A DNA stretch of 64,000 nucleotides from Neodiprion pinetum. Lineage: Eukaryota > Arthropoda > Insecta > Hymenoptera > Diprionidae. Both the position numbers and the translations under genes were made by a program. The notes beneath the pieces were generated by a model. The model did not search any database and was not told the origin of the DNA. It was given only the letters and a program-made list of their open reading frames with translations. This document shows positions 34,615 through 45,947 of the stretch, in pieces. The first letter of the stretch is position 1. Each line of letters starts with the position of its first letter. The stretch spans positions 5,590,283-5,654,282 of the forward strand of contig NC_060234.1 in NCBI RefSeq assembly GCF_021155775.2, read 5' to 3'.

Positions 34615-35480
34615 AAGGAAGGTTAACCCCTTTGTATTTTTGGAGAAAATTCTCGCGATTTCGAAAAGTGCTGGAATCAATTCTTTTGGGCACTATTCCG
34701 ACGTAATTTTGCGAGAGAAATCTATTGGGCGCTGTTCCAATACGCTGCGATCAACGCGTCAAAAGTTAGAGTTGAAAAACAAGAACCTGTATTTTCGACA
34801 TTTTTCAGCAGGTGCGTTTTTCCATGTAACTTCTTTCCTGTTGATCCCACGCTCTTTTTGCTGCATTTTCTGAGTTCCTTGGAGTCCAATTGGTCGGGAG
34901 ATAGTCATTCGAATCAATTCTGAGACGAAAAATTCTTTGGTAAAAAAAAAACGAAAGGTTAACCCCTTTGTATTTTTGGCGAAAATTTTCGCGATTTTGA
35001 AAAGTGCTGGGATCAATTCATTCAGGCACTGTTTCGACGTAATTTTGCAAGAGAAATCGATTGAGCGCAGTCTCAATACGCTGCGATCAACGCATCGAAA
35101 GTTAGAGTCAAAAAACGAAAACCCGATGTCCGACATTTTTGAGCAGGTGTATTTTTCTTCTTAATTTCTCTCCTGTTGATCCCACGCTATATTCGCTGTG
35201 TTTTCTGAGTTCCTTGGGGTCCAATTTGTCGGGAGAGAGTCATTCACATTGAATTTGAGACCAAAAATTCTCGCCTCAAAAAATGAAGAAAAAGTAAGGC
35301 TAACCCTTTTGCATCTTCGGCTCAAATTTTTGCGATTCCGAAAAGTGCTGGAATGAATTCTTTCATGTACTAATCAGACGTAAATTAGCGTTAGCCTGAC
35401 TGCGCGCAGTCCGAATCCTACGCTAGGCTAGTCGCTCAAACTTTCGCATCAAACCTTCTTAATTTTTAAAGGATTTTCAA
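34615..35480 (+). repeat. Older satellite subfamily, right edge, decaying outward
   Basis: Homogeneity drops sharply here. The monomer at about 34,640-34,900 carries GTTAGAGTTGAAAAAC and CGCTGTTCCAATACGC, as on the left edge. The next copies diverge further and the last recognisable landmarks are AAAAGTGCTGGAAT near 35,340 and GCGCAGTCCGAATCC near 35,404. Beyond about 35,480 the similarity is lost. Confidence 0.8.
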
Positions 35481-35969
35481 AAAGGTGTGAATGAAACATC
35501 GTAAATTTGTATCCTCCAAGTTTTCAATATTTATTCAATGTGACTTATTCTAGTACAAGTGTGCATGTGTCAGTGTGTAGTAAATTAACAAGTCCAAATA
35601 TAGAATCGAAGTGAAAAACGGAAAGGGGTATGAAAGTATGATTCAAACTCACATAAGAAATCTATATTGATTTGAAGGAATGAGTATACATCATACAATG
35701 TTATCAACAGACTATAAATAATCCTGCTCGAGATAGCTATCAATGTAGTTCCAACATATAGCTGAAGTTTCAGCCGGCGTGTAGCACCCCTGCAGAATTG
35801 GATAGATGATGTATGATATTGTAGTTTGTCTGTTTCATGTCATCTGTATTAAAATGATTAAGAAGTTAATATACATCGTATTCTGTTTGTATCACATCAT
35901 CTGTTATTCGTTTGCTTCTCTAGATCTTATTCACACATTCTGGGGCGTTTAATCAGTCAATGTCGGGCT
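35481..35969. other. Non-satellite spacer
   Basis: AT-rich sequence without satellite landmarks or coding signs, separating the array from a detached relic monomer. Confidence 0.5.
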
Positions 35970-36310
35970 ATGCAAATCAATTCTTGGACAAAAGATTTTT
36001 GCTGAAAATAAGTGTGTTTCCAAATTATCTTGAAAATTTTGATGATTTCGAATATTGTTGGAATTAATCCTCTCATGCACTATATCGACGTTATTTTACG
36101 AGCAATATCGATTGCCCACTGTCTCAGAATCACAGCGAGCATCGGATTCCCATGGATTGCCAAAAAACCCTCAACTCCTGTATTGCCTCAGCTGTCTATT
36201 TAACGATGTTTTATATATCTTCTTTGGCTTTCCCAGGGTCTACAATTTGTCTTATAAGGCTGATCGTTCAAATCGATTTCCGGAGGACAAATTCTCCCCA
36301 AAAATCGCAT
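35970..36310 (+). repeat. Detached, highly diverged satellite relic
   Basis: One monomer's order of landmarks can still be followed: AAATCAATTCTTGGACAAAA, then CTTGAAAATTTTGATGATTT, GTTGGAATTAATCC, GACGTTATTTTACGAGCAAT, ATCGATTGCCCACTGTC, GCCAAAAAACCCTC and CCCAGGGTCTACAATTTGTC. It runs in the same direction as the array but is separated from it by about 490 bp of other DNA. This suggests that the array once reached further right. Confidence 0.65.
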
Positions 36311-37277
36311 AAAAATCTTGGCTTATCTGTTTTCGACATCTTTTAAACAATAAAATCGCGAAGAACGTAAAGCCAATTAACTCTTGTATTTTTTTAACGT
36401 CGAGCAATCTCGACAATCATAGAATTTTCATTCAGATCAATACAGTTGGTTATTTCTACGGCCCTAATTCGCTTGCAAGCAGTTACAAAACGCTGTCGAC
36501 GAAATGATCAAATTGACCCACACACTGAACATCATGGATTATTTGTCAGGATGCACAAAGTCTTATTCATCAAATATTTCCATTCATCATTCATAATCAT
36601 TTTGTTCAAAGGCAGAAAGGCTTCGAAGTAATTGTTTAATATTGACTTATGATAGGTATCACAGTTTGTCTTCCTTCATTTTCCATTTATCCTTTTGTTA
36701 CAGACTTAACTACTCACATTCCAAATTCTGCCGCACTTCGATCTTAAGTAACGGTTTTTCCCCCGCGATATTAGCATATTTCTATATCCTGGTGTACGTT
36801 TACCAAACACGCGTTGCTGTACTTCAAGTTGTCTGACATCAAGGGGCTTACGTCCGTGCCTTCCTTCAACATGGCGCTATAATCACATTTTCCGAATCCC
36901 TACAGCGCCACTAGTCTCAATGCTTGCGGTACTTCGCAGGTTATTGGTCAATCGTGCTTCTGCCCTTACTGAGGCAGGTCACGGAAGGATGATCTTGACC
37001 CCATCCTTGAGCAGGTGCCGCAAGCACAGCAGTCAACCGCCGTAGCTGCGCGCGCACCACGCGAGGGTTCTAATATATTGAGCAAATGTCACAACTGAGC
37101 GAGAAGTGAGGCGAATCACGTGTCGAAGGCCGGCTGAACGATCGTAACGAGCGGACACGTCCAAATTCAATGAGTCTAGTCGTTTCGAAATGACCGAACT
37201 GAATAAAATACTTGAAATGTACTCCTAGTTTCACCAGTTACTGTCGCTGTTCATCGATCACCGAATCCAACGTCGAA
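36311..37277. other. Upstream region of the SAM carrier gene
   Basis: No gene seen. The last ~400 bases, from about 36,850, are richer in G/C and CpG than the surroundings and probably hold the promoter of the downstream carrier gene. The first in-frame ATG is at 37,278. A four-codon upstream ORF starts at about 37,217. Confidence 0.4.
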
Positions 37278-39315
37278 ATGTTTCACGAGGACGCAAAGAT
37301 TGCCGGCAGCATCAATTCCAGGAACGTTTTTTTTTCCTCGATGATCGTAAGTAATGATGAAATTTACAATATTCCTTTTTCAAAGCGATCTCACGTTCTT
37401 TCCACGTTTTTACAATTCACAAATAATGTCTCTGCGTCTCATTCCACGTAGTTATAACCACGAGTCGTCCAGGTTCTCATCCCGATTTCTGATTTCAAAG
37501 TAACATCTGATAATTTATTTAAGTTATGCCACGATTCACGTAGGAAAAAACCTGCTCTTTCAAATTTACCTCTAAACACCTTGAAAACTAGTTTTCAATA
37601 CACATGCTGCTAATTGCAATGGATTGTTAACGTACAGGAGTACGGAGTCCCTAACAAATATTAACTTACTTGTCGACTATTATACCTGTGATAATACCAA
37701 AGATAAAAGAAAATTATTGCTTTAACGGTCACAAATTCTAAATGAATAAATTTAGTCCGGAGGAGTCGCTGGCACCGTTTGCGACTTGACGTTTTTCCCC
37801 CTGGATACGTTAAAGACAAGGCTGCAGAGTCAACATGGATTTAATCAATCGGGCGGCTTCAGGAGACTTTATCAGGGGGTGATACCAGTTATGGTTGGCT
37901 CCGCACCAGCAGGTGTGTCAGAAAAGCTCACACTATGTACATGATTTATGAAGAATGTGCATCACCATTCAATGCTTTTTGATTATACCTTGAATCGTTC
38001 CTCTTTCAGCCTCCTTATTTTTCATTACTTATGAAGGGATTAAAGAATTTGCACAGCCTAAAATACCTCAAACTTATCACCTCTTCATTCATATGGGTGC
38101 TGCTTCTTTGGGTGAAATGGTAAATAGTTCTACATAGTTGTATCATGTAAAATATATAATTTCTTTAAATGGAACTGGTGGCAAGTAACTTCTCTCAGAA
38201 AAGTATATCGATTGGCTTTTTAGACTTACCCCCATTTTACTACTTTCATTGTTAAAATCTACATTTTTGGAATCCAAATACCTGGCTCTCAAGTTATTAC
38301 AAAATGATTTTAATTAATCTCGATTCATTTTATCAGTGAAACTTGTGTGTTACAAAATGTAGAAATTAACACACTAGAAAATTTGTAAAGTAGTTGAAGA
38401 GACATGACTGAAAGTGAGAAAAATATAGCCTGTTATCAGCCCTAATTGATACTACAAAGAATTTCCTTACATTATTGAGAACAATCTGACTAGGTTGTTA
38501 TTTTTTCACTTTAAAAACCAATTCACAAACAGGTTGCATGTCTTGTTCGGGTTCCGGTGGAAGTGATGAAGCAGAGAAAGCAGGCGCTCCTACAAGACAA
38601 GGGAAAACTGAAATTACGAACTTTGTATCGTGGTTACGGTAGCACAGTATTAAGAGATTTGCCTTTTGGTTTGATACAAATGCCGCTGTGGGAGTATTTC
38701 AAACTATGTTGGAAACGCCAGGCGTGTAGAGATTGCACTCCTCTGGAAGGAGCTATATGCGGTGCTGGGTCTGGTGCGTTGAGAAAAACTCACTCTGTGA
38801 TTGATCACATCGCTAAATTGCTTCTAAATTACAGTTGCGGTGGCGGCAGTGATAACGACCCCCCTAGATGTTGCGAAAACTAGAATTATGCTTTCCGATA
38901 CTTCGGCAGAAAAGGATGAAGTAAAAATATCGACCATGCTGAAGGAAGTCTATAGAGAAAAAGGCGCTAAAGGGTGAGTCATTCAAATTGTTTGATGGAT
39001 AACATAACACAGTTAGTACAATGAGTCAGTAAATGTGAAAAAATAATTAGGGACAAGACATCTGAATAAAATGCAAGTGTAATGTTACCAAAAATTATGT
39101 ACAAGTTATTATTTTATTAAATATCAGTATTATACATTTTTCTTAATCGAATCGTTCATTCATTCGGATTTTTTTCTTTTTACAGACTGTTCGCAGGTTT
39201 CGCGCCAAGAGTATTTGGTTTCACCTTAGGAGGCTTTGTGTTTTTTGGAGTTTACGAACAGGTTAAGGCGACTTGTAGCACGATTTTTCCATACACCAGC
39301 ATTCCTAGTAGCTAA
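37278..39315 (+). CDS. SLC25A26: Mitochondrial S-adenosylmethionine carrier (SLC25A26/SAMC)
   Basis: Six coding exons: 37278-37346, 37756-37912, 38010-38119, 38533-38773, 38835-38973 and 39186-39315. All introns are GT-AG and the frame is continuous over 282 codons, giving 281 residues, the usual family length (human ~274). The family exchanges cytosolic S-adenosylmethionine for S-adenosylhomocysteine across the inner mitochondrial membrane, feeding methylation of mitochondrial RNA, proteins and lipids. Three mitochondrial-carrier signatures are visible: PLDTLKTR (residues 38-45), PVEVMKQR (120-127) and PLDVAKTR (202-209). SAMC-like segments include TRLQSQHGFNQSGGF, RLYQGVIP, YRGYGSTVLRDLPFGLIQ and GLFAGFAPRVFGFTLGGF. 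The start is the first in-frame ATG. The gene ends about 635 bp from the end of the convergent SLC38A10 gene. Confidence 0.95.
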
Positions 39316-39660
39316 GATTTTGAAAATTTTTATGAAAATATTTTTATCTTCAATCTTTTATTATCTTCACCGAAGTACCTATCAAACGCTAGTTGTCTCA
39401 AGTTAGTATGCTGGAATTTTCAGATACTTTTATAAAATATTATTACTAAATATTTAAATAATTAGAATAATTTTTAAATTAATGGAATGACAATTTTTAC
39501 TCAAGTTTAAAGTATTTATACCGTTTAGTCAACATTTGCCGAATAATTATCAGATCTCAGTTGCACATATCGTTAATTCTCGAACTTACTGTAAAAATCA
39601 TTAAATACTCTATTAATACCTGACACATTGAAAATAAATACAATTATTGGTATTGCATTC

Positions 39661-39676
39661 AATAAAGATTAATAAA
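39661..39676 (+). terminator. Polyadenylation signals of the SAM carrier gene
   Basis: Two AATAAA hexamers (39,661 and 39,671) lie about 350 bp past the carrier stop codon, in an AT-rich 3' region. The assignment is by position only. Confidence 0.5.
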
Positions 39677-39949
39677 GCTATGTCATTAGTAACGATATAT
39701 TGCTTTGCCTTCTTTGACACCGAACTTACCTACTCGTAATTATTACGTATAAAATAATGCTTTTTCTCAATTATGCTGCGTTACTTTAACACACAAGTAT
39801 TAATGACATTGTTTTTCCATATTTCGCAATTGGTTTTTCATTAACAATAAAATATAACCTAATCAAAATTCATTAGAACAAAAAGGGTTGAAATTATTAT
39901 GCCGCAGTCTCATATCACATTAGTGGTATATAATAGTGGTTGACTTGAA

Positions 39950-42900
39950 TTACTTACTATCACCATTATTGGTACTGGCAGGTCTCAGGTTTCTCTCATT
40001 AGTCTTGTCGAAGTTTTCTCGCAGATCAAAACTATTGACTAATGAATTTTCATTCACCAGGCTCTGATCAGACAAGTAGGAATTCGTTTTGATTAATAAT
40101 GACTCTGTCGATGTTGGTTTCTCAGGATTTCCACCTTCCTTTTGATTAGTAACTTTTTTATTTGCGTCTTGCAGAGAGCCATCCGTTTTAGCACACTCTT
40201 GTGTATCATCTGTCTGTGCAACTTTGTTCAAGAAAGACTCGATCTTCTCTGCTTCTAAGATCACAGGTAATACATCCGATTTGATTACAATACCCTCATC
40301 AATATCTCGTTTTTTTCTGTCTGGACTCTCAAGAATATCTCGCCTGATCTCGAGATTTTCATTTTGTTTTTTTGAGAGCGTTCGTTCTTCGTTTACTCCA
40401 TTCACCCTAGTTTTCTCACTCATAACTAGAGCAATTGGAACTGGAATTTTTTTTTTATTATCGTACAATGTTTGTACACCACTGTTGGATGGATTTGGTT
40501 TACCAGGCTCTATATTCACGACGTTCGTTTCAGGTGAAATGATATTGTCGTGATTTACGTCTGCAGGAATGATATTTGCGTTACTCGAATTCGGGGTTTG
40601 CTTTGTTAATGCACTAAGAATCGGCCCACGCGATTTTTTATCAGTTTCACCTCCAACAGTATTGAATAAATCTTTCTCTGCATATTGCTTTCCATCACCA
40701 TCTACCGCAAATTCTACATTATTAGCTTCAGTATCCCTTAACTTATCCTTCTTTGTATTCTTATTGCTCTGTCCATCAACAGAAACGACTTCCTCTGGCT
40801 GTACATTTTTCTCCACATCTTTGATAATTAAATTATTATTTTTAGCACCAATTGGAGTATCAGCATCGATACTCTTGTCAAGCTCTACTTCCTTTTCTTT
40901 TTTTTTCATCGCCTCTTTTTCTTTCTTTTCCCTCTCAAGCTCTTGTTTACGTTGATTTAAATTGCCTATAATCTTTTTTTGTTCCTCGAGTAATTGTCTT
41001 TGTTCGAGTTTATGCATCTCCAATGTTTTCTTCAACTTTTCAACCTCCGATGGGGCTGCCAATTTCGTGTCCTCTGCCAACTCGGCTTCCTCCTTTTTTA
41101 TAGCGTCAGAATTAACGTAATTATCGACTTTCTGCACAACAGCGTCTCTCTTTTCTTTCATTTCAACATCTCCGATTTTCTTTTCCACACTTGACGCGAC
41201 CATACCTTTTTTCTCTTTCTTGTCTCTATCCTCAAGATTTTCATTTTTATTCCGATCCAACTTCTCTAACTTTTCAGCCATCTCTTGCAACACGGGAGCA
41301 AGCGTGGGAATCAAGTTAATGTCAGGTTTTTTCGTTTCTAAAGTCAATTTCTCATTAACCACAGCTCTTTCAACTGGAATTGGCGGTTCTTGACGTACGT
41401 CTTCCTTTGAACCTTTATCTTGAGACTTTTCTGCTTCAAATGGTTTGAATTCTGGTGCTAAAAATATACAAACTAGTAGTTGGTTCTTGACTTTTCTCAG
41501 TGATGATAATTCTACTGAATTGTGAGTACTCACCCTCAATGATATTTGGAATATCATTTATTTTTGCAATTGGTGGGACGACTTGAACATCCCGATCTTT
41601 GATAAAATCAATTGGAATGTTGTTTAATCGGTTGAAGGAATCTACCGGGGTCACGACTTTGATATTAGCAGATTCCTCTATAGCGTAAAGATTCGCATAA
41701 GTGCCCAAGATCATTATCCACACGCCTACGAAAAGAATAATCTGAAAGTAATAATAGATTAGTGTCGTGAGGAGATTAGAGTAGATTATAAAAGCAAAAA
41801 TGGGTTGATTTGCAGACAAACCTGAGCCATCAATCTTTCGCTGGTATTTTTACTGCTGATGGAAATGAAGAACGCGGCAGGAAACATGAGACAAATCATC
41901 ACTCCGATCGTCGATCCCACCAGTCCTAGTACAAATTCAATGTTTGGAATCAAAATTCCGATTACCAGAGAAACTCCGACTATCGTGAAAGTGAGACACT
42001 TGAATCGAGCTTCTGGAATGTAGTTGTTTGATGTATCGTGGGATTGAGCCTGAAAATGGGTTCATAGTTGTGAAATTTTGGATTGTGTCATTATTATGTA
42101 TACATCTAATTCGTTTCAATTTGAGCTTACCCAACGAAATAATAGAGAATTCAGACTCGCTCTGCATGGAAAGATAACAAGTGGAAAACTAAATGCGACT
42201 GACAGTACGAAGCCAATTTTTATCACATCTGACGATAAACTCGGTTCAAAACTCATCAATATATTTCCTGAAAATTAAAAGACATATTTTTGAATTGCAC
42301 ATACAAATGATGAATTGGAGAAACGAACAGGCCTAATAAAGAAAAAAAACTGCAAGATAAATTTTTACATTTCTTCTCACCTGTGAACGGAAGAGTGCAG
42401 AAAGCCACGTACCCAAAAAATCCAACACAAACATAGACAGTGGTGCAGATATTCAGTGCGTTGTCTACGACCCGATTCATCTTTTCAAGAGAGACATTTG
42501 GAATTGTTTCATAAATCTCAAACAATTGCGTCTGGCAGAATAAAGCCATGGAAAATATTGGTAGACATTGTAAAATGCCGTACGGACGCCAATAAAACAC
42601 TTTATCGTACCAGTCGGTAGCAAAAATATGCGTCATGGATTCAGTCATCACCTGTATTGGAAAAAAACGAAGTTTTATCAAGTTGAAATTTGCTAAAACT
42701 TATTGACTTACGGTCTGTGAAATTGCAATGAGTAAACAAAATGAATTCCAAGCATTGAATTACCTTCAAAACAAGGCAGAGGTAGAAGCCAATGGTGACG
42801 GTGCAAATGCTTGACAAGCTATCGACGTTTCTGAGCAGTCCGAGAGGTAGGATGATGAAAACACCCATTGTGACTAAAAGACTGGACCTGATATCCTCCG

Positions 42901-43246
42901 GCGTTTTATCGATAAGTTTTCCGACGATTTCAGGTCCGAGGTCTCCGACGACAACAAAAAACGCTATGCAGGTGCCCATGAGAAAGCCGATGATGAACAA
43001 TTCGGCTAGGAATTTTCCGGTCCTACCGAACGCGTGAAAGGCGAGAAACTCGAAGTTCCGCCTGCGCGACATGACTGCGGATTTAACAAGGAAGTGGCAA
43101 GCCAACTTGGACAAAATGCTGCTCAAAAATAGCATCAGTACCGCGAGAACGATGCCGCACTGCTTAAAGCAGAACGGCATTGCAAGAACACTGACGCCGA
43201 TGACGCTGTTCGCCAGCGTCATTACATGCGATAGGTTAGTCATCAT
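39950..43246 (-). CDS. SLC38A10: Putative sodium-coupled neutral amino acid transporter 10 (SLC38A10-like)
   Basis: Six exons on the minus strand: 43246-42764, 42651-42381, 42267-42131, 42049-41822, 41741-41534 and 41457-39950. Introns are GT-AG and the frame is continuous over 945 codons, giving 944 residues. The first ~400 residues are the amino-acid transporter domain with about ten or eleven hydrophobic helices. Family segments include NSVIGVSVLAMPFCFKQCGI near the start, FLMGTCIAFFVVVGDLG, and VAFSFPLVIFPCR. The ~500-residue last exon encodes a charged, Lys/Glu-rich cytosolic tail. It has a conserved-looking EPPIPVERAVVNEK block and a predicted coiled coil (LEMHKLEQRQLLEEQKK onward). The long tail is what sets SLC38A10 apart from other SLC38 members. 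The family moves neutral amino acids such as Gln, Glu, Ala and Asp. Either ATG at 43,246 or the adjacent one at 43,243 could be used. The stop overlaps a good splice donor (see findings). Confidence 0.93.
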
Positions 43247-44177
43247 TTTGAGAGCGATCAAGCTCTTTGATGCGAACTTTTAGCTCATAGATTTTCACAA
43301 GCCTCGCATCGCCAACAGAAATTGCAAAAGAAACGGCGCAGCGAGTGTTGGAATTTTCAGGACATTTAATTACGCCAGCTAATCGCAGTGGCGATTCCTT
43401 AATTAAGGAATGCAGAGCGATGCGATGAGACCAGGGGATTGGGTCACAACCTTTCGAACAAAGTTCCACGGCTGTATTTTTGTGCAGACAATTTTAAGTG
43501 AGGTTAGGAAATTGGTAGCGATAAATGCGGCTTTTCAAGTTACTGTTCGAGCGGACAAACAAGCGAATAAACGCGTGGCAGTACGTCGAAGACACTGAGC
43601 CACGTCTGATTATCATTATTAACTTTTTATTGACAAGTAAACACTGTCACACCGTTGCCGTTCCGAAGAGACAAGGATTGTTTATTTATAAGTTAGCCTG
43701 TGATTATTAGGAAAGCGCAGCAATTTTCGAACACTTGAATACCGACGTGTTTGATGTGCGTTGCACAATTACAGGCATTTTTTATTCAGCTACACATAAA
43801 CCATGTAAGTAAAGAAAAACAACTTTCTCCTCACTAGTTTTCCACACGTCACCAAGTGACGGACACGACACATAAGGTTGTTTATCCACGCCACCTCGTG
43901 AAATAATTATATTCTCAGAAAAACAATGACACGTGAATCTTGGATAACTCAGTCGGTAACCTTTTACGTTGGCAATGTCTCGGTCGGCAATGGATGGTGA
44001 TGTTCATTTGAATTGAACAGGGTTGCAAATTTTTTAATGAACAAGTAATGCATTAACCATTACTTTTTCAATTCATAATGGAAATAATTTCTGATCATGT
44101 TCAGTGATTGGATTATAAAAAAATTAAGAAAATTAACCATCAGATTTGTCGAATCCTTCCATGTAATAGAAAGATAT
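43247..44177. other. Upstream region of the SLC38A10-like gene
   Basis: This probably contains the 5' untranslated region and promoter of the minus-strand transporter. Short open frames here lack domains or plausible splice context. No other structure was seen. Confidence 0.4.
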
Positions 44178-44538
44178 TCAGTACGGAATACACAGTACCC
44201 GTAATCGCCCTTTTGAAACAAGTTTATAGAGAAATGTTCGTCCAGAAATATCCTGAATAGAAACATTTTGGTTCAGTGTAGCCACTAGCATAATTATAAT
44301 TTGGTATTCCTCGAACGCTGCAGCCTGATGCAGTAATGTTCTTCCGAATTTATCTTGATCGTCAACATAAAATATGAAACTCATTGTTCTCCAACCATTG
44401 CACAAATTCTGATGATCCTTCCTTTGCAGCTTCGAATAATGTCCTCCTGTCAACATCCTGTGCAATGGCGTAAACGGATAGTTTTTTAACCAGGAATTTC
44501 GCTAATGCCGATCGTCCTTTCACAGTAGAATACACCAT
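44178..44538 (-). pseudogene. Frameshifted ankyrin-repeat fragment
   Basis: From an ATG at 44,538 the minus strand reads an ankyrin-like block containing DVDRRTLFEAAKEGSSEFV. The frame then stops at 44,362. A single-base shift near 44,370 restores it to VDDQDKFGRTLLHQAAAFEE and then VSIQDISGRTFLYKLVSKG, ending at 44,178. Both halves show the ankyrin spacing (D-x-x-GRT-x-L-x-x-A). No intron-sized gap or splice sites lie at the shift. I infer a decayed copy or a broken exon of a larger ankyrin-repeat gene; a sequencing error is the alternative. Confidence 0.55.
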
Positions 44539-45947
44539 ATTCAAGTAAAAAGCGTGGTATACATTAAAATCATTAATGGTTGAAACGGATGGAAACTTGC
44601 TATCAATTCGAATTCATTAATGACTTTCGAAAATCATAATGGTGTTGGCATTTTGATATTCAAATAGTTCGCATCGACACATGGAAAAGGCGTAGGTCAC
44701 TACTCGTGACCAAAAGATATTATCAATAATATGATCGTGAGAAAATAACAAAAAAAAAAAAAACATCAACAAAACAAAAGTTAATTTTTCTCCTAGTCTA
44801 AGCATAGCATATTACATCTCGTGCTAAGCATTAGGATTTTTTTTCGATGACAATCAAATATATCAATCCGTCAGCAAATGATGTTCAGAATTTTAACTCG
44901 TGATTTCTCCATTATGGACTTGTGGATATTTGGTGTGTTGATTTTGAAAAAGTGCATTTCATCACAACTAATTAATGCGAATCATACGAACTCCTTTCTT
45001 GGTGAGCCAATTTGTCGTTCGGAAGTTCTAGTGAATTGAAAATATCAATTACTTGCTTTTGTCAAAGCTAATTGCTTACTGAATTACGATGCTCGCTTCT
45101 CGAATCGTCGATGTTGAACCCACAAGTTCGTATCAGACTCATTGTCAATGTGGATTTCAGACTACATCTTTTTGCAGTATCTCAAAACGGGACTGACGCT
45201 TGTGTATTACATGCAAAACCTTAAAGAGTTATAAGAGGAGTCTAAAAATATCTGATTCTTTTGTTTCCGATGCTGGCTTGATTTGAGGTGTCTTTTTCTC
45301 AAGTGAGAAATATAAATGTTTCGAGAATTTATGCAATTGATTTTATTAAATGAAATCAAACCAAAATGTTTCTCAATTGCAAGTCAGCCATTTAATTAAA
45401 TCCAATGATTACGGACTAACTGAATCAATAATTATCTCACGTTTCATACTTTCTACAATTTTTCTCCTGAATTTTACCGAAGCTTGTAAAATGGTACTGA
45501 TTTGGCTACAGGATAAAAATTCTAGTTTTGCAAAATTACACATCGAATTTATCGGCGAATCCTATATCTCATTAATGTAATGGTCCTCACAAATTTCGAC
45601 GTTATCGTAACAATTATCTCTGCTGAAAAAATAAAATTATTACCAATTCAATCTTACCAGCAGCGTTGACTAAATATACGTGTCTTCAATCAACGTCAGC
45701 AGTATCAAAAGGCGAATGCACCGATTAAAATCCCCGTAACACAGTGAACACGATATTATTGTGTTGGGTTACATATCGCGGCTTGGGCTTAAAATGGAAA
45801 CTGCAAGAATGGCAGAAGGGATTGTAGGAGCGAATAGAACGTGCATACTATATATTCAAAAACTGGCTTACAAAGCCGGAATTCTACGAATAGAGTCTAG
45901 ACAATTTCCACGGATCCAAGTCGGTCTCTATATTATCCCAGCTAAAG
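44539..45947. other. Intergenic region, no gene seen
   Basis: AT-rich DNA with poly-A/T tracts (for example 44,749-44,763). A 76-codon plus-strand frame at 45,350 has a genuine ATG but shows no recognisable domain and has AT-driven composition. Confidence 0.4.

Larger units (their letters stand above)
12452..35480 (+). repeat. Large satellite array, ~335-bp monomer, about 68 copies
   Basis: Tandem head-to-tail copies recur at steps of 334-336 bp. Landmarks in each monomer, in order, are: GTTAACCCCTTTGTATTTTT, GGCGAAAATTTTCGCG, GAAAAGTGCTGGAATAAATT, GACGTAATTTCGCGAGAGAA, CAGTCCCAATACGCTGCGA, AAGTTACAGCCAAAAAACG, TTTCGACATTTTTCAGCAGG, TTCTCTCCCGTTGATCCCAC, TTTTCTGAGTTCCTTGGGG and TCCAATTGGTCGG. 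They are followed by GAGTCATACGAATCAATTC and A/T-tract DNA. Copies between about 13.55 and 34.6 kb are very similar, while both edges are diverged. The monomer is poor in stop codons, so many 60-147-codon frames appear in several phases. Because 335 is not a multiple of three they do not link up, and they shift with each copy. I treat none of them as genes. Confidence 0.98.

Noticed and set aside
12452..35480. Regular repeats resembling a CRISPR array
   Set aside because: The whole 335-bp unit is repeated with no unique spacers, and the sequence is eukaryotic. It is a satellite.
40224..41194. Plus-strand frames opposite the transporter tail
   Set aside because: Antisense to the Lys/Glu-rich last exon of the SLC38A10-like gene. 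Their Ser/Phe/Leu-rich content is the mirror of that bias.
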